NCBI RefSeq assembly: GCF_022539665.2
Contig: NC_081336.1
Location: forward strand, 6,492,278-6,556,277
Reading direction: 5' to 3'
DNA length: 64,000 nucleotides
Source: Daphnia carinata
Lineage: Eukaryota > Arthropoda > Branchiopoda > Diplostraca > Daphniidae
Numbering within the stretch: the first letter of the stretch is position 1; each line of letters starts with the position of its first letter. The notes below the pieces were generated by a model. The model was not told the DNA's origin and did not search any database. It worked only from the letters and a program-made list of their open reading frames with translations. Made by a program: the position numbers and the translations under genes. Below, one piece after another: positions 61,441 to 64,000 of the stretch.

Positions 61441-62340
61441 TTAAAAATTAAACTGAGCTGTAGCTTCAAGCGTACATGGCTTAGATTCAAAATTTAATGG
61501 GGATCACGAAAAATGACTTTATTTTTACGTGAAACTTGAAGTTTGTAAAATAAACGTAAAAAAAGCAATTAAGGTTGCAGGCGCGCTACCATGCTACATC
61601 ATAGTTTTTTTCTATATCTCTAAAACGGTTGCTATGGCGAGCAACAAATCCTTGCCTCGAAATCAGCATTCAGTTGTTAGGATGGTGCGTGATTTTTAAT
61701 CGATTCCGAGATATGTCGATTTTTTGCAGATTATGCAGATTTTTCCGAAAATGAGAAGGCTATATAGCCTTCCCACTTCTTCGTTTTTGGCTAAATTTTA
61801 TTTCGTGTTAAAAATACGTGATTTTGACCCAAAGCTGAATGTGAATCACGAAAATCAACTTCATTTTAACGTCTGATATAAAGTTTCAGCAATAAACGGA
61901 AGGAAGTCCTAACCTATTTGGAGCGCCAGTACGTTCCAGCGCCCGTATGCTACATCATACTTTTCCGTTATATTTATAAAACGGTTGATATGGCGGGCAA
62001 AAAAATCATTGTCTCAAAATAAGCATTGAAGCGTTAGGCTAACATGTGATTTTTAATCTATTCCAAGAGATGTCGTTTTTTTCCGATTTTGACAAAAGTG
62101 GTAAGGCTATAGCCTTCCCACTTTTTCATTTTTGGCCAAATTTCAAATTTGGCTTGAAATACACGATTTCGATGCAGAATGGAATGCAGATCACGGAAAT
62201 CAAGGTTATTTTTCAATTCACCTTGTAGTTTTTGAATTAATTCCAAAAAACAAAAAAGCCTTCCCACTTTTTCGTTTTCGGCTAAATTCCATTTCTGGTA
62301 AAAATTACTCGATTTCGACCTAAAATTTAATAAGAATGTG
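61440..62340. repeat. fold-back repeat block B (two complete cores plus a partial unit)
   Basis: The same family as the block at 45.7-48.3 kb. Cores lie at 61755-61772 (GAAGGCTATATAGCCTTC) and 62103-62116 (AAGGCTATAGCCTT), about 347 bases apart. The second core is extended by AAAAGTGG and CCACTTTT arms (62094-62125). A third, truncated piece (GCCTTCCCACTTTTTCG) begins near 62259. AAATCAGCATTCA, GTGATTTTTAATC and ATAAACG segments recur as in block A. No coding capacity. Confidence 0.8.
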
Positions 62341-63678
62341 CTTTTTTTTTGTATGGGACTAATTTTTAAGGCATTATAGTTGAAAACCGCTATTATATTA
62401 TTAATATTATATCATTTTCTGCATTATTGATACTTGTAGAATCCAACTGCAATCTCGCACCTACCCCAATGTTACAGTACTCACAAACAGACCTGAAGAT
62501 GACCCACGATCGTGAACTTATTTGCCAAACAGATCAAATAGAACCAATCATCAGTCAGAAGGACATTGTTCTGTTGTCGTCGTCTTTCTGTATAGGCCGA
62601 GTAGCTTACCGCCCTTGCTACTGATAACAGCTGAGACAATAGTGTTTAAGACGTTTATGTCCACAAAGGAATCTGCCGGTAAGAAAGGAATGGAGTTTTT
62701 AGGTTCGTTTAGTCGTGTGAGCCAAAGATAAAAGTGAGGTGCCAATGTTACGTCACCGCTTTAAAAAGAACAACGCTGTATCTAATTCCACTATTAGGGT
62801 AGCCTAAGAGGTCGATTCTACTTTGCATAGACAAAAACTATCATTTACGTAGTAGAGAACCAACGACTTACTTCGAATGGTTATCTTACCCCATATCGGT
62901 AAAGACGGCTGTATGTGTAAGGTCGTAGTCTCTTTTTATGCAATTAAAGGGACCTGATTCTCTCGGCATATTGTTTAACTCAATTGCCTCGACACCTGGC
63001 GACATTTGACACTTGATTGACTGTCTACATGTCACAAGTTTTCCTGTAGGCTTAAAAAAAAAAATTCGTAGCTGTCATTTGCTAGGGAACTTTGGACGCC
63101 AAACAATTCCAACACATTATGAGATTCACCAAGTGTCAATAAAAAAACAATAAAGAATTTTACTCTTAGTTTTTATCTCTACCCAAAGGATGACTCAACC
63201 AGAAATTGTCAACAGCTTTGATACCGTAACACGTCTTTAACTTGCTATCGTCCTTCGTTTGAACGTCGTAAGCTATTGTTCTATATTACTAGCTATAATT
63301 TCTGTTTCAGAAATATGTTGCTTGCGCAACTCTTTGTCACGTTTTCCTTATTTGTAGAATTGTACAATAGAATGCGCATATTGCACGTCATTCCGCAATA
63401 CATGACGTGAGCATCGGTACGCTTCTCTCGCACATAAGGAAGCAAACATTCCTGAGCATTATCGACAGCATCCTTATCAAGGATTATAAAAGACAACCTA
63501 CTGATCTTGTAAAATGAAAAAGCTGTGAAACGACTACAGACCCTGATAAGGTAGTTCAAAGTTGTGCCGTGTGTGGAGATAGCTTCGTTAGTACCGTTTG
63601 ACTTTCATCAGATTTCGGTTCAGTTTTTAATTCTACGGCAGTTTTGGTGATCGCATTTGTTGTTGGCACAGCCAAACG
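62341..63678. other. gap upstream of the CLCA gene
   Basis: Unique, AT-rich sequence without recognisable genes. The last 150 bases should include the promoter and 5' leader of the CLCA gene. The frames at 62427-62731 and the minus-strand frame at 63293-63559 lack family resemblance or a true ATG. Confidence 0.5.
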
Positions 63679-64000
63679 ATGGTGAACATGAAGATCTTCC
63701 CATCGCGAGTGGTAATTTTGAGCATGTTAATGCTATTCATTGGAAAGGCGAATTTGACTATTGTTTTGGACCAAAATGGATACACAAATATTGTCGTCGC
63801 CATATCTGAAAATGTTCCCCAACCCGCCGACGGTGGAACTGCATTGATAAATGACCTTAAGGTATAACGATCGTTGCAAATTTTAGTTACAGCACTGAAA
63901 GCTCACTCATTGTCGATTGTTCAGGCATTGCTGACAGAGACTTCAGCCATTCTTTTTCAGGCTACAGGCAACAGAGTTTATTTGAAGAACATCGACATTT
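63679..64000 (+). CDS. calcium-activated chloride channel regulator (CLCA) family protein, 5' part only
   Basis: Two exons are visible: 63679-63861 (61 codons) and 63925 to beyond the window, joined in phase 0 (AAG|GTATAA, TTCAG|GCA). The product begins MVNMKIFPSRVVILS with a hydrophobic signal peptide up to about residue 25. The mature start follows: LDQNGYTNIVVAISENVPQP, then LINDLKALLTETSAILFQATG, RVYLKNIDI. This matches the N-terminal CLCA domain (human: NNNGYEGIVVAI ... LFEATGKRFYFKNVAI), which in full-length proteins holds a zinc protease-like fold that self-cleaves the protein and precedes a VWA domain (family knowledge). The rest lies off the right edge. Two ATGs are close together (63679 and 63688); the first is taken. 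Confidence 0.85.

Overview
The window is animal nuclear DNA, most probably from a branchiopod crustacean of the Daphnia type. The evidence is intron-containing genes with arthropod-like protein sequences, very short introns (about 60-75 bases) in the housekeeping genes, a eukaryotic tRNA-Asp, and the TATAGGCCTA-rich, microsatellite-rich noncoding DNA. The species is an inference. No viral, bacterial or CRISPR content is seen.

Left part (1 to about 10.65 kb, minus strand): a GATA-type zinc-finger transcription factor of the GATA-1/2/3 (grain) class. Four coding exons can be joined with perfect phase (9692-10016, 5689-6879, 3928-4073, 952-1077). They give 596 codons and both zinc fingers. The last exon, which carries the basic tail, lies off the left edge. 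A GC-richer island just upstream (about 10.38-10.65 kb) looks like its proximal promoter.

Middle (about 10.65-45.7 kb): a 35-kb stretch with no recognisable protein gene. It is full of long A/T homopolymers, CT/AG, GT/CA and TA microsatellites, poly-G tracts and a recurrent TAGGCCTA octamer. A few unique islands carry TATA-box-like promoters. I infer upstream regulatory DNA of the GATA gene, possibly with noncoding or very small genes. The homopolymer texture stops near 44.2 kb.

Right part (about 45.7-64 kb): compact housekeeping genes. In order: a fold-back repeat block (45.7-48.3 kb); an LMBD1-type lysosomal cobalamin transporter (plus, eight exons, 569 aa); tRNA-Asp(GUC) (minus); 5-aminolevulinate synthase (minus, eleven coding exons resolved, first coding exon not found); an unassigned gap; MAF1, the RNA polymerase III repressor (plus, six exons, 238 aa); a second block of the same fold-back repeat (61.4-62.3 kb); and the first exons of a CLCA family gene running off the right edge (plus).

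The genes do not form an operon. ALAS (heme synthesis) and LMBD1 (vitamin B12 export from lysosomes) are both tetrapyrrole-related, and MAF1 represses transcription of tRNA genes such as the tRNA-Asp here. These links may be coincidental. The least explained item is the fold-back repeat family flanking the LMBD1-ALAS-MAF1 block.
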